14,642 nucleotides of DNA, taken from the NCBI GenBank assembly GCA_027011835.1, contig JALUZN010000027.1, positions 1 to 14,642 of the forward strand, in the 5' to 3' direction. This DNA is from Draconibacterium sp. (GTDB lineage Bacteria > Bacteroidota > Bacteroidia > Bacteroidales > Prolixibacteraceae). Under the pieces are notes generated by a model. That model worked only from the letters and a program-made list of their open reading frames with translations, was not told where the DNA came from and did no database searches. A program made the translations under genes and the position numbers. The number at the start of each line of letters is the position of its first letter. The stretch's first letter is position 1. Below are positions 1 through 8,434 of this stretch, in pieces.

Positions 1-3000
1 CAGCTCAAGTGCCTTAACAGTGGGGCGATTTGTTGAGATTCTAACCCCACTCATAATATCTAAATGTCCTTCAAGTCCACAAGCCCCAACACTCGTTTTT
101 GATGTCATACAAGTAGAAATAGATAGCGATTTATCTTCGTATCCCCCCCTCACTTCGCCGTATGCACTCTGTTTTACTCCAACAAAACCACATCCTGTAA
201 TGTTTACACCTCCAACAGCACTTGCATAACCATATCCTCCCAACTCAAATTTTCCAATATTATAGTCGAGAAAAACAAAAGCACCAACACCGGCTTTTAC
301 AGCAATATCGATACCTACTAACGAGAATGACTTGTCAACAAATCTTCGTTGTCCAATTGCATAAAAACCGTGTAACGAGGAGAAATCAGGTCTGTCGGTT
401 TCGAATTTGGCAAGTATTGGTGCTGCCATTTCGTTTAAATCGCTATTGTAAACCCCCAGTAAAAAGCCGCCATCGTAGGTGTCGGACGAGAATCGGACCT
501 GACCGGTAAATCCCAAATAAAACCCATGTGGGTCGAATTGCATATTCATCATTCCCGATTCGATTGATGCGAATCCCAAATTAAGGCCGGTTTTAATTTT
601 GAGTTCACCTTTAAGTGCCTTTTCTGAAAAGATATAAGCCATACTCAAATCGCCAAAAGGAGTATCAATATCACTCACTTCCAATTGGTTGCAGTCGGCT
701 TTTATTCCTCCGGGAACCGAGAACGACACAACATTTTCATCTTCCAGTCCTGTTGAACTTGTATTGGCATCGAAAGTGAGCAATCCCCAATTATTATTGG
801 TAACCGATATTTTACCTTTAAAGACGCTCATCTCTTCTTTTCCAAATTTTACCTTTTGCGGCACAACATCGATAAAACACTCGTTGGGTGTTTTTGTAAG
901 AAATCCATGAACCGATATTTTGTCGCCGGGTTTGCCGGGCGGAGCTTTTATAAAGAAATCGCCATAGGTTGTAAATTTTTCATCGACAAGTGTTTGCGAA
1001 CTTTTCTTCTGTTCGAGTTTGTAAACCAAATTGGCGTTACAATCAACAATTCCGTTTATGGGTTCCAGCTTGGCAATTAATTTACCATGGCTTTTTATAA
1101 ACGTCATTTCGGCACGGGTGGGAACAAATCCGGGAATTCCCAATTCCGGCATTCCGGCGAGGGTAAAAAAGTCTTTCCCTGACATAATCTGGTCGACATA
1201 AACATCTAATAATTTATGAAATACAAGATGTTTCCCAAGCGTTAAAACTGTTGAATTGTCACTAAGCATTCCCAGCGAAGTAAATTCGAGCCGTCCGGTT
1301 GTTGCCGGCAATTTATCGACCCAGGCAACGGGGCCATTTGTTGTGCCAACCATACTAATACGGTAGTGGCCAACTCCGGCATCGTAATTAAATACTGGTT
1401 TTATATTTTTATCCAGAATAAGAGGTGTTATTCCTCCCAAAGTAAGTCCTTCACCCATGTTAATTTTTCCATCGCGCAAAGCAGTGGGACGAATCAGCCA
1501 GTTTTTTATTCCAACATTAATTCCCAGACCGGTAGAAATGGTACTGTTTTTCAGAACCAGTGCATCTTTGGTTTTATCGAAAGTCCATCCTTTGTTTGCA
1601 ATAACTTTCCACTTTTCGAGGTTGAATTCAAGTGGTTTATCCGACCGGGTAATCAAATCCATATTCTCTTTTGTAATTTGAATTTGCCCGGCTTTTATTT
1701 TTAAATCGAGGTTGCCCGCGTGGTTGGCTACTGGAATATCGGTATGTAATGTTACACCAATATTTATAGTACCGTTTTGTAAATACGAGCTTCCATAACT
1801 GGAAGATGCATTAAACCCGAAAACGCGAAAATCGGTTATTGGTTCGGGATAACTGCCGTTTAACAATCTTCGGATGTTAAACAAGTAGTACCGGTTTTTA
1901 AACAGGTTTGCCGCATTAAACGAGTTTTGAAGCGCGCCCGAATTATATTGCGTTTTACTCCTGAAAATATCGATGTATGTTTTTGTTGTGTCGTCGCCAA
2001 CAAATAAATCGCCATGAAAATCGTAAGCAAATTTAAACGAGGCAAGGTCGATTTGCAATTCACCCCCTAACACGGCACCGTCACCTCTCTTTTTAATTTT
2101 CAGAAGTCTGTTTCCGCCCGATTTTGCCATTGGTTCGCTGAGTATTCCTTCAAATCCTCCTTTTATTTTTATGGGTAACGAGTAGAGTTTTGTTGAAATT
2201 ACATCGCCTTTCGGAACAATCTCGCCGTTTGTACCTCTCTCAATTTTCAGGTTTTTAAAATATACTTTTTCGTCGTTGTTTAGTGTATTGAAATCGGCAT
2301 TATGCGGCAGGTTATAAAAATATCCGCTAATTGTTGTTCCCAATTGCGGCCGTGTTTTAAGTTCTTCAACAGTAACAGGCAGCCCCCAAATATTCGACAA
2401 ATTCCACTTGTCGGCTTTTTTAAGCTGAAAATCGAACCCACTGGTAACCATTGACGATTTTACCGTAATCTCTTTTTCGCTGCCGATATAAGAAATTTTC
2501 TCCCCGTTTTTAACCGCTTTTACAACTATTTTGGTTGGCGTGTTATAGTGGGGAATTCCGTTTAATTTATAGTTTCCGTTTTTGTCGGAATAGGTTTTTA
2601 TATACAACGAGTGGCCATCGGTACTTTGTAATTGAGTAAAAACAAGTGCACTATCGATGGGCTGACTGTTGTTCTGCTCGGTAACTGTTCCCGAAATGTG
2701 CAACGCATATTCCAGTTTAACCGTTTCGTTTTGCCAGTTTTTACCAACCGGAATACTGAATGAAGTTTGCAGTGGCGAGTAGTTTTCGGCCAACACTTTT
2801 ACAACAAACTGTTCGCCCGGCGAGGGGAAAACAATTTCGGCAACACCGGCACTGTTTGTTTTTCCAATTGCCAACGTATCGCCAATAAGAACAGTTGCAT
2901 TACTAATTACTCCGTTCGAAGTTTTGTCGTAAAGTTGCAGTTTTAAGCGATGCAATTTACTGGCAACAGTAAAGGTTTTACGAATATGCGGGTCGAATTC

Positions 3001-5823
3001 CAACACTTCAACCGTATCGTGATAAAATTTATTCGAGAGCGGTAAAATCTCAATTCGGGTAACGCCGTACGAATGAGCAGCTACCTCGAAATACTCACCG
3101 GAACGGTAGATGTCTCCATTAGAATCGTATTCCCAGCGCGGTTCGGTTTTAACGTATGGATTATTGGGAAGCACCTTAATATACGAAGCAACCGGCTCAC
3201 CTTTTTCGTTAACTACTTCTCCTTTTAATAGTTGTCGCGGTTCGAGCTGGATCTCCTGAAAAATGAGTTCACCATATTTCAAATTAAGCGGAGCTTCATT
3301 TTGCGGTGGCCTTACAACCGTTTTATATAACGAGCTGCTCACATGTATACGCCGGAACGGACCTCGTGCTCCTCCATTTTCGTCGACATTCACCCACAGA
3401 TTTTTAAACCTAAAAAACCCGGATGAGTTGGTCACCTGTTTCTTCTCAAGAAGTCCCGGAGTATCGGCGGTGTATCCGGCATACAATCGTACCTCCTGAT
3501 TGGCAAGCCCGACATTTTCGAGATTTGTTTTCACCATCAGCCGTCCTTTTATTTCGGGAGGAGCAGCTTTTAAGAATACATCTTTATTCGTTAAAGTCGG
3601 AGGCGGATTATAAAAGTGATTATAAAGTAACGGAGCACCGCTCCCCGCCCACCCGGCATCGTCGTCGTGCAGCGCAGTTCCGGCAGCATCGTTACTTATC
3701 TTACTACCTATTAAGTTGTCGAAATAAGGTTCGAAATTATAGATTGTATTTTCGTAGGTCGAATCGGCTTTGTCGGAGCGTGTTGTAACGCTCAGGTAGT
3801 AAGGACTTTGGTCTTTCCCGTCGGTAACTTCCCAATGTTCAACCAAATGAGGAATTGTAACTTGCCCGTTTTTATCGGTAATGCCAATAAAAACGTCTTT
3901 AAATTCGCCATTGGCATTTTTTGTTACACTGCCAAGTTTTTGTCCTTCGGCAAGAAGTATTGAAGGGTGTTCGTTACCCACTTTTTGTATGTCGCGAAGC
4001 ACTTTTACAATTGCATTTTTTATGGTGTCGCCTCCGGCAATTGCTTTGGGTTTATTGTCGTACCCTTGGTAATCTCCTTTTTCAATAGATCCTTTGTGCC
4101 CATCGTATTGCGAAAGAACAGTAAGTTTTACATTGAAATCTTTTATTAGTGCCACTTGCGGTGCAAGAGTAATATTGTCGCCCGGCGAGGCAAATATATC
4201 CACATCGGGGCTGCAAAATTTCTGATTTATCACTTCAATTTTTAAGCTTATAAATCCTGAATAATCGGCACTGCCAAATTTAGCCGGCGAACTTTTGGCA
4301 ACGGCATAAAATGGCCCGGTAAAATAATCTGTCTGAAAATCGAAAGAGTAGTTTCCTTGTGCATCGGTGGTAGTTACATCGAGCACATTGTCTATTGTGT
4401 TTTCAACTCTCTCGTAACTTATTTCGTTTCCCTGTAAATCGAAAAAGCGGTAATCTTCTAACTTTATACTTCCTAAACCATTGTTTATAAACGATTTTAC
4501 GTTCGAGAAACCATCTGGCTGTGCGAATCCAAAACGTGCAACCAATCGAATCATTGTATTTCGTAATGGCTCGCTATTGTTTACCGATAAAACTTTTTCA
4601 TTTAATGTTCCCGAACCAAACGGAGGCGCAAACGATATGTTCTTTAGTGTATTATCTGTTTTCAGTTTAACAGCTGTTCCACTTAATCCCTTTTTATTGT
4701 TGTTGGCATTTCCTGTGTTTACGCTAAACATTCCGTAGTTAAACACCGAAGATGTATTTCCCTGTTTCGGAACAGTTGCTGCGGCATTGTTGGTGCCCAG
4801 CGATGCCAGTTTGCAGTGCATTTGCCCGTGAACCGAAGTAAATGGAAGCATTCCAAAGTTGTTACTAAACCCGTCCCAAGCATCGCTTAAATCCGAAACC
4901 AGATTTTCGGCGGTGTTTACCGGTTCAATTTTAAAGGGCGATTTATAGGTAAACCAACAGACTTCGCTGGTTCCATAATTTTTAAACTGAATTTCGCCAC
5001 TAACATCAACAGCCTGAACGGCAAATGCGTATGTTCGCCCCTCTGTAAGCTGTGGCTCAGCAGGCCCCATAATAAGTTGATTGCTGTTTACTTCGGTTTC
5101 AAAGAAATAGGGCTGGCCGGCCGAAACAATTGCATCGTACGGACTTCTGTCGCCGGGTTGAACTTCAACCATAATAAAATGATACGAATAGACAATTCCG
5201 GCAGTGGGAGGAGTTGTCCACGAAAATATTAAATTTTGAACCGGAGTCGCGTCAATTGTATCGCCACAAGTTGGATATAAAATAACCGGTGGGTCGACAT
5301 ATTGAATAAAAATTGGGTTTGAGCAACCAGTGTTTTCCGACGACAGCGGTTGATTTGTTTCGTAACTGAAAACACGGAAGCACATTTGATACGTTCCCTC
5401 CGGAAACCCCTGATTCCGAACAGCTTCGTCTTTAGTAATCCCCGAAAAAACCAAATGATCTAACGAAAAAACTTTTTCGATATTCGAAGGCGAAAGTTGA
5501 AATGGAATATTGGGTACGAGTGTTATTGGCAACTCGGGTTTGTATCCTTCTTCGGTTGAAACATCAATCCCGTTATCGCCGGTAAAATGCCCCTGAATAT
5601 AAACATCTACCGGGCGCGCCGAAGTATTAATTAACGTTACATTTACCTTATCGGCATGGTCGAGATAGTACGAAAGTTTAGGCGAAAAAGGCGGATATAC
5701 AACGCTTGTTACCGATACCGGATAGTACTGAGCCAATGAGAACAAAGGTAACCCAAATAGCACAAGAAGCATTAGAAGTTTGCTTCCGGCAGCTCTTATT
5801 TTTCTGTTAAAATGTGTATACAT
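1..5823 (-). CDS. Giant TANFOR-like secreted/surface protein, C-terminus cut off by the window edge
   Basis: I read this frame codon by codon from the ATG at 5823 to position 1 and found no stop, so at least 1941 residues are encoded and the end lies outside the window. Residues 1-31 form a signal peptide (basic start, hydrophobic core, cleavage near FSLA|Q). Residues 33-293 follow the pattern of the TANFOR domain known from Tannerella and other Bacteroidota: YPVSVT, then VVYPPFSP, EGYKPELPITL, FPEGTYQMCFRV, and a fibronectin-like part with SWTTPP and CWFTY. Residues about 458-1120 hold several beta-sandwich modules of the carboxypeptidase-regulatory type. Residues about 1150-1941 are beta-rich; the visible end is rich in Gly, Tyr and Ser with a few Cys. 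Function is unknown; I infer a surface or exported protein. The start overlaps the upstream barrel gene by 17 nt, which suggests coupled translation. The family assignment is by remembered pattern, not by search. Confidence 0.9.
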   Translation of the reverse strand, partial: MYTHFNRKIRAAGSKLLMLLVLFGLPLFSLAQYYPVSVTSVVYPPFSPKLSYYLDHADKVNVTLINTSARPVDVYIQGHFTGDNGIDVSTEEGYKPELPITLVPNIPFQLSPSNIEKVFSLDHLVFSGITKDEAVRNQGFPEGTYQMCFRVFSYETNQPLSSENTGCSNPIFIQYVDPPVILYPTCGDTIDATPVQNLIFSWTTPPTAGIVYSYHFIMVEVQPGDRSPYDAIVSAGQPYFFETEVNSNQLIMGPAEPQLTEGRTYAFAVQAVDVSGEIQFKNYGTSEVCWFTYKSPFKIEPVNTAENLVSDLSDAWDGFSNNFGMLPFTSVHGQMHCKLASLGTNNAAATVPKQGNTSSVFNYGMFSVNTGNANNNKKGLSGTAVKLKTDNTLKNISFAPPFGSGTLNEKVLSVNNSEPLRNTMIRLVARFGFAQPDGFSNVKSFINNGLGSIKLEDYRFFDLQGNEISYERVENTIDNVLDVTTTDAQGNYSFDFQTDYFTGPFYAVAKSSPAKFGSADYSGFISLKIEVINQKFCSPDVDIFASPGDNITLAPQVALIKDFNVKLTVLSQYDGHKGSIEKGDYQGYDNKPKAIAGGDTIKNAIVKVLRDIQKVGNEHPSILLAEGQKLGSVTKNANGEFKDVFIGITDKNGQVTIPHLVEHWEVTDGKDQSPYYLSVTTRSDKADSTYENTIYNFEPYFDNLIGSKISNDAAGTALHDDDAGWAGSGAPLLYNHFYNPPPTLTNKDVFLKAAPPEIKGRLMVKTNLENVGLANQEVRLYAGYTADTPGLLEKKQVTNSSGFFRFKNLWVNVDENGGARGPFRRIHVSSSLYKTVVRPPQNEAPLNLKYGELIFQEIQLEPRQLLKGEVVNEKGEPVASYIKVLPNNPYVKTEPRWEYDSNGDIYRSGEYFEVAAHSYGVTRIEILPLSNKFYHDTVEVLEFDPHIRKTFTVASKLHRLKLQLYDKTSNGVISNATVLIGDTLAIGKTNSAGVAEIVFPSPGEQFVVKVLAENYSPLQTSFSIPVGKNWQNETVKLEYALHISGTVTEQNNSQPIDSALVFTQLQSTDGHSLYIKTYSDKNGNYKLNGIPHYNTPTKIVVKAVKNGEKISYIGSEKEITVKSSMVTSGFDFQLKKADKWNLSNIWGLPVTVEELKTRPQLGTTISGYFYNLPHNADFNTLNNDEKVYFKNLKIERGTNGEIVPKGDVISTKLYSLPIKIKGGFEGILSEPMAKSGGNRLLKIKKRGDGAVLGGELQIDLASFKFAYDFHGDLFVGDDTTKTYIDIFRSKTQYNSGALQNSFNAANLFKNRYYLFNIRRLLNGSYPEPITDFRVFGFNASSSYGSSYLQNGTINIGVTLHTDIPVANHAGNLDLKIKAGQIQITKENMDLITRSDKPLEFNLEKWKVIANKGWTFDKTKDALVLKNSTISTGLGINVGIKNWLIRPTALRDGKINMGEGLTLGGITPLILDKNIKPVFNYDAGVGHYRISMVGTTNGPVAWVDKLPATTGRLEFTSLGMLSDNSTVLTLGKHLVFHKLLDVYVDQIMSGKDFFTLAGMPELGIPGFVPTRAEMTFIKSHGKLIAKLEPINGIVDCNANLVYKLEQKKSSQTLVDEKFTTYGDFFIKAPPGKPGDKISVHGFLTKTPNECFIDVVPQKVKFGKEEMSVFKGKISVTNNNWGLLTFDANTSSTGLEDENVVSFSVPGGIKADCNQLEVSDIDTPFGDLSMAYIFSEKALKGELKIKTGLNLGFASIESGMMNMQFDPHGFYLGFTGQVRFSSDTYDGGFLLGVYNSDLNEMAAPILAKFETDRPDFSSLHGFYAIGQRRFVDKSFSLVGIDIAVKAGVGAFVFLDYNIGKFELGGYGYASAVGGVNITGCGFVGVKQSAYGEVRGGYEDKSLSISTCMTSKTSVGACGLEGHLDIMSGVRISTNRPTVKALEL

Positions 5824-7498
5824 AGCTAAAGTCTTCTGTTTGTTCGTTGAATGATTTTAAACTGTCGGTTTGGTTTTGGTTGAAAATAGCATACATTTTA
5901 AAACGTAAACTGTGATGCTTATTAATTTTGTAACGAGTAGTAAAAACGGGAGTTACAATATTGATTGTCTCACTACTGTTTTCGCTTTGCGAGATATTTA
6001 CATTCAGTGCCATATTTAGTTTATTGTCGAGCATAGTTTTCATTGCCCCTAAAGTTGCTGTTTTATTGTAACTCGTTCCGGTTGCCATATCTACCTGATT
6101 GTAAAGTGCCGATGCAGTAACCGATACATTTGAAGGTGTGAAATTGAGGTTGTACGACAACATTAAATTGGTCATTGTAAACTCGGTTAATTTGTTCGAA
6201 TATGGGTTTTTGTCGATTAACCCGACACGCGTAAACGGGATTGTAATAAAGTGGTTTATCTTTTTATTTTTCGAACTGAACTGGAAGTGGGGCATTATCA
6301 TAAGTGTTGCATTGGTTTGATAAATTTTTATCGAATCGCCAATTTGAATTCTTCCCGGCGTCTGATTAATGGTGTAGTTCGAATAGTTCATATTAATACC
6401 AAATGCACGAACCGGATTGTATGAAATATTTGCCGAGCCAATAATTTTACTTGTTGTTGCCGAGCGTGTTGTTTTTAAATTGTTGTGTTCGAGGCCAAGA
6501 CTTCCATTTACCGTCATTTTGCTTTTGAGCATTTTAAAAGCTGTTGATACGGTAAAATTCTCAACATCGTTATTAATAAAATATACCCCCATTGATTTAT
6601 AACCGGGGTCAATTCTTCTGTAGTTTAAACCAAACTTTGTCCCTTTTTGCGTTTGGTAAATTAAACTGCTTCGCAGTGCCAGAAACTGGTCGGTTGAAGC
6701 ATTAATGGCAATGGGAGGAGTAAAACTTATATCGGTAAACTTATACTCTTCGAGCCGTTGATTATCGGTAAAAATACTGTAAGCGCCTTCTGTTTCGAGG
6801 TGTAAACTTTTCGAAAATTTTATTCGTGTGTTTATTCCTCCAACCAAGTTGGCTGCAGGTAATTTGTACAGCTCTTTATTGCCCGGGTCTATTGATGTTG
6901 AGTCGTCTTCGGCTTTCATTACAACAAAATCTATAAAGGTTTCTTTTGTTCCGATGCCTATTTTTGCACTTAGCATTTTACGATCGAAACTACCCAGATT
7001 GCTACTAAAAGGGTCGTTTACATTAACTGCCTTGTTTGTAACTCTTTGCAGCCGGCCAACCATAACTCCAAATCTAAAAATACCCGGATTTAACTCTACT
7101 CCTGCTCCAAAAACCGTATGGCCACCCAACACATATTTCGAAAAATTTACATTGTTGTAACCGAGGTACATTTTTATCCATTTATATGTTGGCCGCAGTC
7201 CGAATTGATTAAAAGGCTGGCTAAATTCTTTGTTTCTATTACTGTAAACAAACGAAACGGGAAGAACAACTCCTTTTAAATCGAAGGTTAAGTTTCCGTT
7301 CAATATGTACGAGAAAGGGTCTTTTCGCGGGGTTATACCATCTACACTGTAACCAACCGCAGTAGCCGAAAAACTACCATGTACGGCAGATTCGCTATTT
7401 TTTAAATTTGCCAAATCTTGTGCATTCGAAAAGGATGGACCGGAAATTAAAACAGCAACAAACAATAGATAAACAAATATGGGTTTAAACTCATACAT
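5807..7498 (-). CDS. Outer-membrane beta-barrel protein, partner of the giant TANFOR-like protein
   Basis: A 563-residue protein with a signal peptide at residues 1-26 (cleavage near SNA|QD). The rest is made of alternating polar and hydrophobic stretches with many Asn, Thr, Ser and Tyr, and it ends in an aromatic strand (SYVYTF). A terminal Phe is usual for outer-membrane barrels. A conserved-looking block near the N-terminus contains PFSYIL, QPFNQFGLRPTYKW, YVLGGH and GAGVELNPGIFRFG. I recall this pattern from uncharacterised Bacteroidota barrel proteins but cannot name a family or a substrate. The gene lies 135 nt after the DUF4249 gene, and its stop lies inside the start region of the giant gene. 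That arrangement suggests the barrel anchors, exports or otherwise serves the giant protein; this is inference from position. No plug domain is visible, so it is not itself a TonB-dependent receptor. Confidence 0.85.
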   Translation of the reverse strand: MYEFKPIFVYLLFVAVLISGPSFSNAQDLANLKNSESAVHGSFSATAVGYSVDGITPRKDPFSYILNGNLTFDLKGVVLPVSFVYSNRNKEFSQPFNQFGLRPTYKWIKMYLGYNNVNFSKYVLGGHTVFGAGVELNPGIFRFGVMVGRLQRVTNKAVNVNDPFSSNLGSFDRKMLSAKIGIGTKETFIDFVVMKAEDDSTSIDPGNKELYKLPAANLVGGINTRIKFSKSLHLETEGAYSIFTDNQRLEEYKFTDISFTPPIAINASTDQFLALRSSLIYQTQKGTKFGLNYRRIDPGYKSMGVYFINNDVENFTVSTAFKMLKSKMTVNGSLGLEHNNLKTTRSATTSKIIGSANISYNPVRAFGINMNYSNYTINQTPGRIQIGDSIKIYQTNATLMIMPHFQFSSKNKKINHFITIPFTRVGLIDKNPYSNKLTEFTMTNLMLSYNLNFTPSNVSVTASALYNQVDMATGTSYNKTATLGAMKTMLDNKLNMALNVNISQSENSSETINIVTPVFTTRYKINKHHSLRFKMYAIFNQNQTDSLKSFNEQTEDFSYVYTF

Positions 7499-7633
7499 CT
7501 TATTGGCTTGTTAGATATTAAATTATTTAGATTCCTAAATTATAAAAATTTAAAATATTTTTCCTAATAATCGTTATTAAACTTTATGTTAATGTAAATA
7601 AGAGCAATGTTTCTGCGGGAGAAAAGCACCGAT
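7499..7633. other. AT-rich spacer inside the four-gene minus-strand row
   Basis: This 135-nt gap between the DUF4249 stop and the barrel start is very AT-rich and has no open frame of note. It could hold a promoter for the barrel and giant genes, but I see only degenerate matches to the Bacteroidota -7 box. A short inverted repeat of AT pairs (TAATAA and TTATTA around TCG, 7565-7579) is too weak to call a terminator. Whether the four genes form one or two transcription units is therefore open. Confidence 0.4.
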
Positions 7634-8434
7634 TTATTTTTTAATAATCACCGTTTTTATATCCGACGACCAGGCAGAGAAAAAGCCCAGTGCGCCGTTC
7701 GAGATATTTGATGTGGGATTGGCAGGCGCCGCCGATCCCGGATTTACATTTATCAGCTCTTTAAATGTATTGAAATAGTCGTAGCTGTTTTTATCGAGCG
7801 AAATAAATTGAATGGAAACCGTATCGCCAACACCAAAAGTGATTCCCTGCAATGTAATTTCAATGTGTTTTCCATCGATTAACCGGTCGTCGAAAACAAT
7901 AAAATTGTCGGGTTCGTCTTTTAGCGTATCGTTTTTATAAATTTTTATCCGGTAAAAATTCTCAATATTTTCAGGATCGGTAAAATAGGCCCTGACAATG
8001 TATCCTTCTTCGAAATAGGCAAATCCTTCATCGAAATAATAGTTAAGCGAATCGATTAATACAGCAGGTTCTAATGTTGAACTGGCCGTATAAGTTTCGT
8101 TTTCGGTGTGTACGGTTAAATTGTAGGTTACTCCTTCGGTAGGATTAATTTTGTCCGATTTATAGATTCCCTTTTCAGTTTCTACAAAACGAAAAGTCTC
8201 GTCTAAACTGCTCTGAACAATTACATCGGCACCTTCAATCTTTTCAATTTCCGATTCGCCAAAATAGCTGCCGGTTTTCGAAAGTTTTATTTCGGCCTTA
8301 AACGGAAATCTTGCCAAATTACCTTCCACAACCACTGTCGGATGCGCTTCGTTTAAGTCTACATCAATCACCTTTTCGCAACCCCAAAGAAGCGAAACAG
8401 CAAAAAACAACAGATATAATTTAGTTCGTTTCAT
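7634..8434 (-). CDS. DUF4249 family outer-membrane lipoprotein
   Basis: This 266-residue protein begins with a lipoprotein signal peptide: a basic start, a hydrophobic stretch and a lipobox LLWGC with the lipidated Cys at residue 19. The mature start CEKVIDVDLNEAHP followed by VVVEGNL is the typical opening of DUF4249. The C-terminal NPTSNISNGALGFFSAW is typical of the end of that family. In between lie beta strands of an Ig-like character. DUF4249 proteins are commonly encoded next to TonB-dependent receptors in Bacteroidota, and here the ATG directly follows the receptor's stop (TAAATG), so the two are almost surely co-translated. The likely role is an accessory or substrate-binding lipoprotein of the receptor, as SusD is for SusC, but it is not a SusD homologue and no substrate can be read from the sequence. 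Surface export is uncertain: the residues after Cys are only mildly acidic. Confidence 0.9.
   Translation of the reverse strand: MKRTKLYLLFFAVSLLWGCEKVIDVDLNEAHPTVVVEGNLARFPFKAEIKLSKTGSYFGESEIEKIEGADVIVQSSLDETFRFVETEKGIYKSDKINPTEGVTYNLTVHTENETYTASSTLEPAVLIDSLNYYFDEGFAYFEEGYIVRAYFTDPENIENFYRIKIYKNDTLKDEPDNFIVFDDRLIDGKHIEITLQGITFGVGDTVSIQFISLDKNSYDYFNTFKELINVNPGSAAPANPTSNISNGALGFFSAWSSDIKTVIIKK

Noticed and set aside
20..4738. Many short plus-strand open frames of 60-121 codons across the left third of the window
   Set aside because: They all lie antisense within the continuous minus-strand frame of the giant protein and show no family motifs, so they are shadows.
7565..7579. Inverted repeat TAATAA-TCG-TTATTA as a possible terminator after the DUF4249 gene
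   Set aside because: Only six AT pairs with a 3-nt loop; in DNA this AT-rich it is likely chance and too weak to stop transcription.
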